Origin: Brevibacillus dissolubilis
GTDB taxonomy: Bacteria; Bacillota; Bacilli; Brevibacillales; Brevibacillaceae
Direction of reading: 5' to 3'
Assembly: GCF_006170445.1 (NCBI RefSeq)
Contig: NZ_VCNA01000009.1
Location: forward strand, 227,887 to 291,886
Length of the DNA stretch: 64,000 nucleotides
Part shown: in pieces, positions 17,501 to 25,041 of the stretch
Position numbering within the stretch: the stretch's first letter is position 1
How the letters are laid out: every line of letters begins with the position of its first letter
Translations under genes and position numbers: made by a program
Notes under the pieces: generated by a model
Database searches by the model: none
Told to the model about the DNA's origin: nothing
The model's input: only the letters and a program-made list of their open reading frames with translations

Positions 17501-18347
17501 CAAGTGGTTTAGCATCTGCTTGGTCCACACGTTGGGTAAACGTAAAATCGCTCTGATTCGGCGCTTCAGCCCATTGTCCGGCCATTTTGATATGGATCGT
17601 GCCATTCGTGACAGCAATGCCCTGTGTTTCTTGGACGGCATCACGTACCTTGATGGTCAGCGAAGCCGATTTACCATCGGCGGTTGATGTAATTCTGGCT
17701 GTACCCGCCCCAACCGCTTGGACAACGCCGTGCTCATCGACGGTAGCCACACCGGTATTGTCCGAAGACCATTCCACACGCGCGTCCGCCACAATCTGTC
17801 CATTTTTGGCAGTCGCTACAGCAAGGAGCGTCACTGATGCATCCTCTTTAGAGGCGACCGTCAGCTCGTTGTCCGCCCCCGGATTAAACAGGCTCAGCTT
17901 GTTGATTTCGGTTCCTTGCTCGGCCAGTGTGATCTTTTTGGCATAGCGTTTGTAACCGTTGTATCCGACCTGTATGATTAAATTGGTTGATTTTTCCAAA
18001 GATTCTAACGGCTTGAATGAAACCAATGCCTTGCGCTGCTTCTCATCCCAGACCAGCCCGGTTACCTCGATTTGATCGATGCTGTTATCTGTTGAACGGC
18101 AGCTGAATGAAAAGTCAGTCAACTGCGGCTCCTTCTCTGGCACATCGGTCAACTCCACCGTAATCAATCCATTGGTTGCTTGCACCGACTTGATTTTGAC
18201 GGTCTCCGCCTTATCCGTCTGCTCCACCGAATACTGACTGGTATAGTCAGGTGTGATACGCGTAGAAGCCATCGCTTCTGTTGCCAAGGTAAACACCAAG
18301 CTGGTGGACAACAGGCAACTTACCACTTTTGTGACCTTTTTGCTCAT
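11544..18347 (-). CDS. Giant secreted multidomain protein with SNase-type nuclease domain
   Basis: 2267 aa with signal peptide (residues 1-28, cut after ATEAMAS). Modules seen in order: two Big_2 Ig-like domains (about 160-233 and 343-425), a SwmB-like domain (about 545-650, TFTFDEPVV), an OB-fold (about 655-755), a thermonuclease-type SNase domain (about 855-1000) with the expected R, E and R in TTVRFVNTDTPET and DGYGRLLAQV, an Ig-like Big_6-type domain, another OB-fold (about 1180-1290), two atrophied Ig repeats (ITDAQAVANAK, LTDQQAVSLAK), a Big_4 domain, a third OB-fold, more beta domains, a FIVAR-like helical repeat and a C-terminal adhesin-like jelly roll. It resembles YhcR of B. subtilis in its OB/SNase core but lacks the 5'-nucleotidase part. 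No LPxTG or S-layer motif is seen. ATG 18347 has AGGGGGAG. Likely role: extracellular DNA/RNA degradation for nutrient or phosphate supply. Confidence 0.85.
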   Translation of the reverse strand: MSKKVTKVVSCLLSTSLVFTLATEAMASTRITPDYTSQYSVEQTDKAETVKIKSVQATNGLITVELTDVPEKEPQLTDFSFSCRSTDNSIDQIEVTGLVWDEKQRKALVSFKPLESLEKSTNLIIQVGYNGYKRYAKKITLAEQGTEINKLSLFNPGADNELTVASKEDASVTLLAVATAKNGQIVADARVEWSSDNTGVATVDEHGVVQAVGAGTARITSTADGKSASLTIKVRDAVQETQGIAVTNGTIHIKMAGQWAEAPNQSDFTFTQRVDQADAKPLAVDSFDWDGGSKTVTATFEEIKATQKEQTVEIGVTYKNSATQTGTFVIAKKNAKVDRVEITNQADDTELSAGSDTDGHLLLTAVAKDKDGNQIAGKEVSWKSSDESVATVNQNGLVTAKGAGSAVITATIGGRTAKLTVTVKAGFVPQVSLGTPVLQESALNDGSVDGQQFITLSKGTFAEDISGADVSVRNLPAGLGIHVARVNDSMLAVNFTGRAVSHSPADSRKDVQFVISKAKIVNALEDAVSPAFSIYFTDPVVTDPGDTQAPQLVNATASEVEQTVTFTFDEPVVNHLADEAALKASIGVVWGDPVVTGTLTANDTVQFDGNKLIIRLAKRFTGDELTIKIPAGTIQDEAGNANTTTISKGFTFPTPLISDVRSKLNDTVTIEGIITADNTAIGGGKLSTYMQDETGGINIFAMSTQGYPELRAGDRVRVTGKISEYRSLTEIMPTAPTDVIKLGTGNPIPTPLPMTILDMQHPALAEPKEGMLIQTQGYLASIPTSESGGGYNLNFIDEQYNGITVRVIKNSLDLAQLQAGKWYDLTGILSQFADSYQIVPRQASDFQLSAEQKPQPKPAAEYTSTVKDVVDGDTIHLNSPVLGITTVRFVNTDTPETYHITDPAFDYTQVYQGSDDLSKDRNQKAHGERAKQNLKALLAPGDEVVIKVGPSPVDGYGRLLAQVIRKRDMLNTNLEQVRTGFANMYFIAPISEEDFALFSAATREAMQNQLGIWNPADPLAEMPFVFRARERQEPPTRFVGNHATKQYVLPALYDQVPQDQRVFFGTEEEATQAGYTAYVDPSDVTPPAAPTVDPVFADATSVKGKAEAGSTVTVKRGATVLGTANADSTGSFTVTLNAALTSGDTLSITATDAAGNTSTATSITVEATAPSVPTIAAVRALPNNSTVTTKGIVTTQSANSFYIQDGTAGIYVYNPKVKQNVQVGDQVTINTGTKTTYSGLVEITNAEFTVTGQTTAPTGKEVSLSEVGSHQSMLVTVKGVTVSGMTSTKFNVTKDGTTHEVYLAQYGVSNAGLADGDVIDLTGISSMFNSKVQIYPRSAADIVKVDGGDGGGGITDAQAVANAKAVLSISYDGMQPSITLPTAGADSTTVSWAVKDPSQAVIINTGTGVVNRNVLTENTLVTLVATITKGTATDTKEFTFTVYKVNTEQPTVNPITASEATVTGTARAGSLVNVYTGETLLGSALADAVTGAFAVTITPQEEGTVLEVIATDAATSYTSDPTYVLVQAAGTLTDQQAVSLAKAALTDTTIRKDNTGLDNVTSSLNLPTTGINGTAISWASSDTATVSTTGSIKRPLMGQPDATITLTATITRGSYSETKTFTVIIKAQTTPLVVERIDNITSQVEKDTPFTLPTQLTALMSDGTTQSVAVTWTPGMADTSVAGTYTFEGTVENYASKVQLTLKVNDVPPALTVGQAKASPTGTIVTLRGYLTSKTALSNTNTVFVIADQADVTDFTNHAGAIQIPQSSSYYTNTAFKDLLMNAEVNSYVEISGKVDTYNSKPSIETVSNVRVISGPTPPANTAPYATNVSISGTAEVGQTLTGTYSFVDAEADAEGQSSYVWYRKDGATTTPIDGATGKTYTVSSDDAGKSLIFEVTPKASTGTAVGQAVKSAELAIPAGNPGDPASHTGVVTFDKAQYGLTDTATVTVTDLDLNLDPAAADTTVASVASAAAGQSITLTLTETGNDTGVFTGAFTLSTTTTDDATDQLQTAYSDTLTATYTDAKTADNQLNKPIQTTATTIADPDAPTIDKTALTTAITSAQTLHDNAVEGSLAGQYETSKATLLSAISNAQAVKDSPAATQTDVDDATTALNAAVNTFLAGKVHLNEGFTSFTGSGTTYADWTMNSIATYTSAGNFGTSSPSLKFDSLGDYVVSPEFTLVSGGTVSFWIKNQASTATSNLVIEGYNGTEWVNITTMSAGGTGNNLIPNTAAVRTFALTNAINKIRFTYNKSGSGNVSVDDIKIKG

Positions 18348-18470
18348 CAGAACTCCCCCTTCATTAAAACCTTTCTTTTGTATCGTACCATAGTAAGATT
18401 GGTTTTTTTTATATATTCCTTTTGTTTTTTATATTTTTTTCTTATCGAGGAAAAAAGAAGAGACACAGAG

Positions 18471-20273
18471 CTATTGCTCCATGTCTCTCCACATATCTTC
18501 TGTTAACTGATTGGGCAGGCTGACGGTAAAACGGGAACCTTCTCCCTCTTTACTTTTGACAGAAATCTCGCCGTGCAGGTTCTCAACGAGATGCTTGACG
18601 ATCGCCAGTCCCAATCCAGTCCCGCCTGAATCACGCGCCCGCGCCTTATCAACACGGTAAAAGCGCTCGAAGATCCGGCTGATATCCTTCTCCGGTATCC
18701 CAATGCCACTATCCCTCACTTCGATATGGACATGCTTGGGGTCTTGCCTGAGTTCTACCTGAATCATACCGCCATCTGGTGTATAAGCAATCGCATTCAC
18801 CAGCAGATTCAAAAGGATCTGCTGCAGTGAGTCACGGTCCGACCAGATGACGATCTCTGCCTCTGTCGGCATGCTCAGTGTCTGCTGCTTGCGGTACAGC
18901 TGCTCCTGCACCAGTGTCACCGTCTCCTGCACCAGCTTGTACAGGTTCAGCTCAACCCGATGCAGGGGGATACGCTTATGCTCGATTTTGGACAGATCGA
19001 GGATATCAGTAATCAGGCGGAACAATCGTTCACTCTCATCATAAATAATCTCTAAAAAATTACGGCAGGTATCCTCATCCTGCATCGCACCATCCAACAG
19101 GGTCTCGGTAAAGCCCTTAATCGACGTGATCGGTGTCCGCAGCTCATGGGACACATTGGCGACGAAGTCACTGCGCATCTTTTCCAGACGACGGATTTCG
19201 GTGATATCGTGCAGCACGGTGACAACGCCTTTAACCTCACCCTTGAAGTTGATGTATGGGGCGAAGTTGACATCGAGAATCCGCTCTTCCGGGTAATAGA
19301 TATGCACTTCATCCCGGAACTTCTCACCCGTGTCGATACAGGTGTCGATATATTTGCTCAGACCGAAGTTCTTCCCGGCCTCGATGTGGAGCTTGCCCAC
19401 CAGCTCTTGGCGGGATGTACCCAACATCTTCTCCACCGCCGGATTGACCAGCATGATGCGCCTGTTTTCCGTTACCAGAATCACACCGCTCGACATGTTG
19501 GTCAATACGCCTGTCAGCCGCTGCTGGTTCTCCGAGATCTCATACATCTGCTGCTCCAGACTGGACGCCATGAAGTTGATCGCCCCGGCAAGCTGTCCGA
19601 TCTCATCCTTGGACTTGATGCGGACACGGCTTTCATATTGGCGCTGCGTGATGTTGCGCGCGACCTTGATGATCTCTTCGATCGGTCTGGTGATGCCATA
19701 GGACAGGCGGGCGCTGACGATCGAGCCGATCACCACTGTGACGAACAGGCCGGTCATCAGGCTGTACCACATCTGATAGACTGTCTCCGAGATATTTTGC
19801 ATCGACATCGCGGAACGTACCACACCGATGATCTCGCCATTCATCCGAACCGGAACCGCGACATACATCATATCAAAATTCAGCGTCTCACTAAATCGTT
19901 GGGACTCGTTGATCTGTCCGGCCAGTGCAGCCTGTATCTCAGGCCGCTCCCGATGGTTTTCCATCTCTTCGGGTGTATAGCTGGTATCGACCAAGACGTC
20001 CCCATTCTTATCCACAACCGTCACCCTGGCCTCCACCGATGCCGTGAACTGCTTGACCTTGGTATCGAGATTCGCCTTGTTGTAGAAAACATCAGGCTCA
20101 TTGATGGCCTCTGTGATCAGCAATGCTTCTTTGCGCAACAGGTCGGACAGGGTATCAATGTAGGAACGTTCTAACACCTTGCCAAAAAATACACCCATCA
20201 CGACCAGAACCAATGAGATCAGCCCTAAGATCGTGAGGGTTAATTTTAAACGAAACCGCGTCAAGGGCGACAC
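18471..20273 (-). CDS. phoR: Sensor histidine kinase PhoR (phosphate-type)
   Basis: Membrane kinase paired with the response regulator upstream. 600 aa: TM1 about 9-30, an extracytoplasmic sensor region about 31-172 (containing TASVEARVTVVDKNGDVLVDT, a Cache-like stretch), TM2 about 175-195, HAMP about 196-250, PAS about 255-365 (MLVNPAVEKMLG), HisKA with the phospho-acceptor His at about 376 (VANVSHELRTPITSIKG), and HATPase_c with DSGIGIPEKD and GGTGLGLAIVKHLVE. GTG 20273 almost abuts its AGGAGG; TTG 20264 is better spaced, so the true start may be 9 nt downstream. Gene order after mdh is as in B. subtilis. Gap to phoP is 15 nt. Confidence 0.93.
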   Translation of the reverse strand: MSPLTRFRLKLTLTILGLISLVLVVMGVFFGKVLERSYIDTLSDLLRKEALLITEAINEPDVFYNKANLDTKVKQFTASVEARVTVVDKNGDVLVDTSYTPEEMENHRERPEIQAALAGQINESQRFSETLNFDMMYVAVPVRMNGEIIGVVRSAMSMQNISETVYQMWYSLMTGLFVTVVIGSIVSARLSYGITRPIEEIIKVARNITQRQYESRVRIKSKDEIGQLAGAINFMASSLEQQMYEISENQQRLTGVLTNMSSGVILVTENRRIMLVNPAVEKMLGTSRQELVGKLHIEAGKNFGLSKYIDTCIDTGEKFRDEVHIYYPEERILDVNFAPYINFKGEVKGVVTVLHDITEIRRLEKMRSDFVANVSHELRTPITSIKGFTETLLDGAMQDEDTCRNFLEIIYDESERLFRLITDILDLSKIEHKRIPLHRVELNLYKLVQETVTLVQEQLYRKQQTLSMPTEAEIVIWSDRDSLQQILLNLLVNAIAYTPDGGMIQVELRQDPKHVHIEVRDSGIGIPEKDISRIFERFYRVDKARARDSGGTGLGLAIVKHLVENLHGEISVKSKEGEGSRFTVSLPNQLTEDMWRDMEQ

Positions 20274-20288
20274 CTCCTCCCCTTGTTG

Positions 20289-20984
20289 TTATCCTTCCAG
20301 CTTGTAACCGAGGCCGCGGACTGTTTTGATATAACGCGGATTTTTCGTATCGTCTTCCAGCTTCTCGCGCAAGTGGCTGATATGTACGTCGACAATCCGC
20401 GAATCGCCGATAAAATCATAATTCCAAACCGCATTGAGCAGCTGGTCCCGTGTCAACACGCGGCCTGTATGGCTTGCCAGATGATGAAGCAGCTCAAATT
20501 CTTTTGGCGTCAGCTCTACTTTATCTTCCCCACGGTAGACCTCGTACTTCTCCGGATAGAGTCGGACAGAACCGAATTGGAGCATCAGGTCGTCTTCTTT
20601 GGACTGTGCTTCCACGATCGTCTGTGTCCGGCGCAATATCGCTTTGACACGAGCCACTACCTCACGCGGACTGAATGGCTTGGTGATATAATCGTCAGCC
20701 CCCAGCTCCAGACCGATAATTTTGTCCAGCTCGTCGTCTTTGGCCGTCAAAATCAGGATCGGCGTGTTCACCTTTTCCTGGCGAAGCGTTTTACAGACGT
20801 CCAAGCCATCCATATAGGGAAGCATCAGATCAAGAATGATAAAGTCTGGCTTTTCCTCACGTGCTTTTTCAAGTGCTTGTTTCCCGTCAAAGGCAGTCAC
20901 AACCTCATACCCCGACTTCTCCAAGTTGAATTGAAGCAGCTTTGAAATCGATACTTCATCGTCGACAACCAAAATCTTTGTCAC
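20289..20984 (-). CDS. phoP: Response regulator PhoP (OmpR family)
   Basis: 231-aa DNA-binding regulator: receiver domain (about 1-115, VVDDE acidic pocket, phosphorylated Asp in FIILDLMLPYMDG, conserved Lys in ITKPFSPRE) and a winged-helix effector domain (about 130-230, LTPKEFELLHHLASHTGRV and RIVDVHISHLREKLE). Sequence and position (mdh side of phoR) fit PhoP/PhoB, which controls the phosphate starvation response. GTG 20984 has AGGGGGAAA upstream; the 8-codon longer frame to 21008 overlaps the preceding lipoprotein gene's stop and has no site. phoR follows after 15 nt. Confidence 0.94.
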   Translation of the reverse strand: MTKILVVDDEVSISKLLQFNLEKSGYEVVTAFDGKQALEKAREEKPDFIILDLMLPYMDGLDVCKTLRQEKVNTPILILTAKDDELDKIIGLELGADDYITKPFSPREVVARVKAILRRTQTIVEAQSKEDDLMLQFGSVRLYPEKYEVYRGEDKVELTPKEFELLHHLASHTGRVLTRDQLLNAVWNYDFIGDSRIVDVHISHLREKLEDDTKNPRYIKTVRGLGYKLEG

Positions 20985-20997
20985 GCGTGTTTTCCCC

Positions 20998-21468
20998 CTA
21001 TTTCCCAAATAGAACTAAATCTTGTTGGATATGCTGCAATTGAGCTAACACCTCTTCTAACTGCCTGTCCCCTTCGGCAGCCAACTTCGGCTCCCGTTGG
21101 TCATAGGAGTCAAAAAGAAGCTGATAGGCTTTGTCTCTTTGTTGGAGCGATTGGATTACTCTCTCTCTGTATGGCTCAAGCTCAGCCGGGATATTGGCCA
21201 GGATGACATCGTGTGAGATCCGCTTGTTCATCTCTTGACCATCACTGATGATCGTCAATAGCTTAAGCGTCTTCACCTTTCCCGTCGCCTCCAGTTCCCG
21301 TACCTGCCCAAGCATTCCTCTCCCACTCTGTGCTTCCCCATTCAAATCCTTGACCAGCTGGACAAAAGACGAGCGGGCCTGCGACACTTCCTCCGGGCTG
21401 GCTTGTACACTGCAGCCGGTGATTAGCATCATGGCACAAATCATGAGGAATGGTAGGTTTTTTCGCAT
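20998..21468 (-). CDS. Small lipoprotein upstream of phoPR
   Basis: 156-aa lipoprotein: short signal (MRKNLPFLMICAMMLITGC) with a lipobox LITGC, so Cys19 is lipid-anchored. The mature part is a helical, charged, probably coiled domain (SFVQLVKDLNGEAQ, LEEVLAQLQHIQQDL). No known family is evident. It lies 13 nt upstream of phoP and is probably the first gene of the lipoprotein-phoP-phoR operon, which makes a role in signal sensing or modulation of PhoR possible, but that is inference. ATG 21468 has AAGGGGAT upstream. Confidence 0.75.
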   Translation of the reverse strand: MRKNLPFLMICAMMLITGCSVQASPEEVSQARSSFVQLVKDLNGEAQSGRGMLGQVRELEATGKVKTLKLLTIISDGQEMNKRISHDVILANIPAELEPYRERVIQSLQQRDKAYQLLFDSYDQREPKLAAEGDRQLEEVLAQLQHIQQDLVLFGK

Positions 21469-21617
21469 GAGAGTAGCGTTGATCCCCTTTCCAACTTGGA
21501 TGGTATTGTAAATATTGTAAGCATTCTTTTGTAAAAATATAGCCTACTCAATCAGTCTGCCAGAAGTAGGGGGGAGTCGCAAGTAATTTTCTTGTAAAGT
21601 TTGGAGCACAAAAATAT

Positions 21618-21647
21618 AAAAAAAAGACGGGCTGGGAACCGTCTTTC
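21618..21647 (-). terminator. Terminator of the toxin-like gene
   Basis: 8-bp stem AAAGACGG/CCGTCTTT with an 8-nt loop, followed on the minus strand by TTTTTTTT. Lies 33 nt downstream of the toxin-like gene stop. Confidence 0.85.
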
Positions 21648-21679
21648 ATCCTTTCTGTCCGCTTGCAGCCTTATTTCTT

Positions 21680-23941
21680 TTATTGCGTTTTCGCCCATTC
21701 CTCGAAATCCTCAGGGGTTTTCCAATCCATTGAAAACTCAACCTTCTTCCATTCATCCTTACCACCATAACGTTGGATAAAAGAATCAACTTTCTTTTTG
21801 AGTTCAAGTAATTCCTGATGCGTATACAGTGTCTCCCCCAATCGGACGGAGAGGTTAGGAAAATGAAGCACGTTATCGATGGCCCCAGTATAGAACATTT
21901 CCATCCAACCCGTGGTGGAATGACAGACAATGACGACGTTGTTTTTCGTCATCTCATCCTCACTGATTTTATTCAATCGAATCAGCTGATTCGGATATGC
22001 TTCTTCCGATTGATCTCCCTGTTTTTGTTTTTCGGTATGCATATACTTACTCGTAAAAGCTGCAATATCTGCTTTCACCTCACGAATCTGACGGACATTG
22101 GCTTTATCGATATACATCACATCTATTTCCTGGGTAAGTCCGTATTCTTCTGACGCGGACTCTTCCTGTTCGTTGCTGCTTGCTCCCAGACTCAATACGT
22201 TCTTCGCCTTTTCTTTCCGCTTTTGACTTGAAAATGACTGCATCTGCTCGGAATTCAAGCTTACCGAATGCTTCTTACCAGGGACGAAGATTTCGCCACC
22301 AATCGTCACGTCTTCGACTTCCTCGTGATATATGGCACTAGCCGCTACTTCTACTTCAGGCACGGCACCCTTGAAGCCTGTAATGGACATACTAGAGCAC
22401 ATTTTTTTCAGATGATCGTCGAGACCCTTGATATGCGGCCATGCCTTCTTCGTACGCTGCAAACGTTCGAGGTACCTCTCAGCCAATTCGACTTTTTCAC
22501 ATACCTTGATGAAATAGAGTGCTATTTCGAACGGCGTTCTTCCATCACATGCCGATATTTCTTGTAAGCAGTCAAATCTTTGCACGAATGCAGTTGCTTC
22601 ATTTGAATGATCCTTGTCCCACCATTCTTCTTTTTTCTGTCGCTCCACTTCTGACTTTTTGAGACTCTCCAGCTCCTTTTCATCTTTTTCCAATTCAAGT
22701 TTTTTGTCTGGCTCCAAGGTTTCCCTGCTGCTGCTCAACACGCTGATTTTTTCTTCCAGACGTTTTGGTTTTTCTGCTTCGGTCTGGTGCTCGCGTTCTC
22801 TGGAGATCAATCCTCGTAAGATGCTTGCTTTCATCGAGATTCCTTTTAAGGCTGATATCGTCTGCTCATCCTGATCCGTCTGCATTAACTCACGGATTCG
22901 ATCGAGCATGTTATGGAACGAAGTGATATCTTCTTCGTGATCGGGAATAAAAACACGTTTATATGGATTTCTTTTGCGTTCATCTGCTTTCTGTTTCAGC
23001 TTCTGTTCCAATTTGTCCATGACATCGTGATTCGATTCCAATATCTTTTGTCGAAGTTCAACCGGAATGTTTTCGTATGTGATTGCATTAACTTCAGAAG
23101 ATGCTGGCTTTAATTCCAAGCGTCTTTTCGTTATGAGATTCATTTCACCTTCCAGTGCTTTTGATTTATCCAATTCGCTTTGAAATTTCCGTTTTTCTTT
23201 TTCTTCTAATTTCGTACTCCCGTTGTAAAAAGCATCTTCCAACGGTCTGTATAGGATTCCATCCTCATTCTTAAAGTAGAAGGGATATTCAGCATCTAAT
23301 GAGATGTCCTCTAATTTTGTCCAAATGTTTTGTTTAGCTGGGGATAATGCCTTTTTCTTTTTATTAATTTTCTCTTTTAGCTTTTTGGTTACTACTTTGC
23401 TGTCGTCTTTACTTTTCCAGATAATTTTTTTAAACTCCAGGTTGGTTATCTCTTCTCCACTCTCCCATGATACTTGATTGGTTGGAGCATTCCAGATAAT
23501 TCCGTTGGCTTTATCCATGAAGATCAGCTCTTCTTCATCACTCAATACCCACATGGCGGCTTCCAGTTCAGGAATTGCATCCGTACTGGTAGAAACATGG
23601 TTGGGTTGCGGCTCAGTTAACTGAGGTTGAGGCTGGGTTGAATCGGTCTGCGGGTTCGTTAACTGGGGTTGACTATTGCTTGACGAGGATTGAGACTTCT
23701 TATCTTCTTTTTCTTCCTCTACCTCTTTTTTCTCTTCGTTACCGTTCATCATCCTCTGGATCACGGGTACGGCTTGGCTCTGATGGAACAGAAGCTGTTG
23801 CACGGCTCGGTTGCCGATGGTTTTTTGCATTTGTAAAATAGTCGATTGCGCTGTGGATACAGGTTGTGTCACTTTGCTTGGTTCTGTTTTATCCTTAGCT
23901 GTTTGCTCTGTATTATCTGTTTTGGCCTTATACTCCCGCAT
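21680..23941 (-). CDS. eCIS-effector-like polymorphic toxin, putative PD-(D/E)xK nuclease C-terminus
   Basis: 753 aa. N-terminus carries ILQMQKTIGNRAVQQLL, followed by PVIQRMM, closely like the 'LQRTIGNQAVQRLL' motif typical of proteins associated with extracellular contractile injection systems and DUF4157-type loci. Next comes a Pro/Gln/Ser-rich acidic stretch (about 55-120) and a long charged helical region (about 190-480) full of Lys/Glu heptads. The C-terminal region holds EIDVMYID followed by REVKAD at about residues 602-627: an Asp, then E-x-K, the PD-(D/E)xK nuclease pattern. The gene has its own terminator and no signal peptide. It is visibly AT-richer than its neighbours and sits alone between mdh and the phoPR operon, which adjoin in B. 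subtilis. ATG 23941 has AAGGGGTGA; GTG 23950 lies inside that site. No immunity gene is evident. Confidence 0.6.
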   Translation of the reverse strand: MREYKAKTDNTEQTAKDKTEPSKVTQPVSTAQSTILQMQKTIGNRAVQQLLFHQSQAVPVIQRMMNGNEEKKEVEEEKEDKKSQSSSSNSQPQLTNPQTDSTQPQPQLTEPQPNHVSTSTDAIPELEAAMWVLSDEEELIFMDKANGIIWNAPTNQVSWESGEEITNLEFKKIIWKSKDDSKVVTKKLKEKINKKKKALSPAKQNIWTKLEDISLDAEYPFYFKNEDGILYRPLEDAFYNGSTKLEEKEKRKFQSELDKSKALEGEMNLITKRRLELKPASSEVNAITYENIPVELRQKILESNHDVMDKLEQKLKQKADERKRNPYKRVFIPDHEEDITSFHNMLDRIRELMQTDQDEQTISALKGISMKASILRGLISREREHQTEAEKPKRLEEKISVLSSSRETLEPDKKLELEKDEKELESLKKSEVERQKKEEWWDKDHSNEATAFVQRFDCLQEISACDGRTPFEIALYFIKVCEKVELAERYLERLQRTKKAWPHIKGLDDHLKKMCSSMSITGFKGAVPEVEVAASAIYHEEVEDVTIGGEIFVPGKKHSVSLNSEQMQSFSSQKRKEKAKNVLSLGASSNEQEESASEEYGLTQEIDVMYIDKANVRQIREVKADIAAFTSKYMHTEKQKQGDQSEEAYPNQLIRLNKISEDEMTKNNVVIVCHSTTGWMEMFYTGAIDNVLHFPNLSVRLGETLYTHQELLELKKKVDSFIQRYGGKDEWKKVEFSMDWKTPEDFEEWAKTQ

Positions 23942-24003
23942 CTGCCTCACCCCTTACGATCATCTTCCTAGTTCTATATATGCATGGTCAAAGTAAAGAA
24001 AAA

Positions 24004-24037
24004 CAAAAAAGCACCCCAGAATGGGATGCTTTTTTTG
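24004..24037 (-). terminator. Terminator of citZ-icd-mdh
   Basis: Imperfect stem AGCATCCCA/TGGGGTGCT with a 3-nt loop on the minus strand, followed by TTTTTT; an A/T-run on the other side allows both directions. It follows the mdh stop by 17 nt. Confidence 0.8.
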
Positions 24038-24054
24038 TTGGATGCTTGATCCTA

Positions 24055-25002
24055 TTAAGAGAAGCTAGGAACAGCTTTCATCACATTGCGTACGGATTCA
24101 GCAGACTTATCAAGTGCCGCTTTCTCTTCTGCAGTGAGTTCAAGCTCGTATACCTTCTCAATACCGCCAGCGCCGAGGAGAGTCGGTACACCGAGATAGA
24201 GATCGTTGTAGCCATACTCGCCTTGGAGAAGCGCGATGGATGGGAGGATACGTTTTTTGTCTTTGAGGATCGCTTCAGCCATCTGTACGAGAGAGGCTGC
24301 TGGAGCATAGTAAGCGGAACCGTTGCCGAGCAGTTGTACGATTTCGCCTCCGCCTTTGCGGGTACGCTCTACGATCGCATCAAGACGGTCTTTTGGGATC
24401 AGGGTTTCGAGTGGGATACCACCAGCGTAGGAGTAGCGTACGAGTGGCACCATGTCGTCACCGTGGCCACCGAGGACGAATCCAGTTACATCTTCTACCG
24501 ATACGTTCAGTTCTTGTGCTACAAAAGTACGGAAACGTGCCGTGTCAAGCACACCGGATTGACCGATTACGCGCTCTTTCGGGAAGCCGGACACCGTGAA
24601 GAAGGTGTAGGTCATCGCATCTACCGGGTTGGAGAGTACGAGGACAGTAGAGTTAGGTGCATATTCTTTGACTTGGTTGGCTACAGACGCCATGATACCA
24701 GCGTTGGTAGCAACCAGATCATCACGGGACATACCAGGCTTACGGGCGATACCCGCGGTGATGATGACCATGTCTGCATCTTTGATGTCTGCATAGTCAG
24801 CAGTGCCTTTGATACGGGCATCGAAGCCAAGTACAGGAGAGGACTCTTCCATATCAAGTGCTTTACCCTTTGTAGGGTTTTCGAGTTGCGGGATGTCAAC
24901 GAGTACGATGTCACCCAGTTCTTTTTGAGCCAGGATGAACGCAGTAGTTGCACCAGTGAAACCGGAACCGATAACAGCAATCTTTTTACGTTGGAATGTC
25001 AT
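24055..25002 (-). CDS. mdh: Malate dehydrogenase
   Basis: NAD-dependent oxidation of malate to oxaloacetate in the TCA cycle, 315 aa. It has the Rossmann motif [12 protein letters not shown] (a GxGxxG variant), the dinucleotide-binding Asp in VLVDIP, the loop arginines MSRDDL and [10 protein letters not shown], and the catalytic pair in the [17 protein letters not shown] stretch (His). It is the LDH-like type of Bacillus. ATG 25002 follows GGAGGAG. Third gene of the citZ-icd-mdh unit, 39 nt after icd. Confidence 0.97.
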   Translation of the reverse strand: MTFQRKKIAVIGSGFTGATTAFILAQKELGDIVLVDIPQLENPTKGKALDMEESSPVLGFDARIKGTADYADIKDADMVIITAGIARKPGMSRDDLVATNAGIMASVANQVKEYAPNSTVLVLSNPVDAMTYTFFTVSGFPKERVIGQSGVLDTARFRTFVAQELNVSVEDVTGFVLGGHGDDMVPLVRYSYAGGIPLETLIPKDRLDAIVERTRKGGGEIVQLLGNGSAYYAPAASLVQMAEAILKDKKRILPSIALLQGEYGYNDLYLGVPTLLGAGGIEKVYELELTAEEKAALDKSAESVRNVMKAVPSFS

Positions 25003-25041
25003 GTTCTACTCCTCCGTTTTCCCCCTTGGGGGCAAGGTAAA

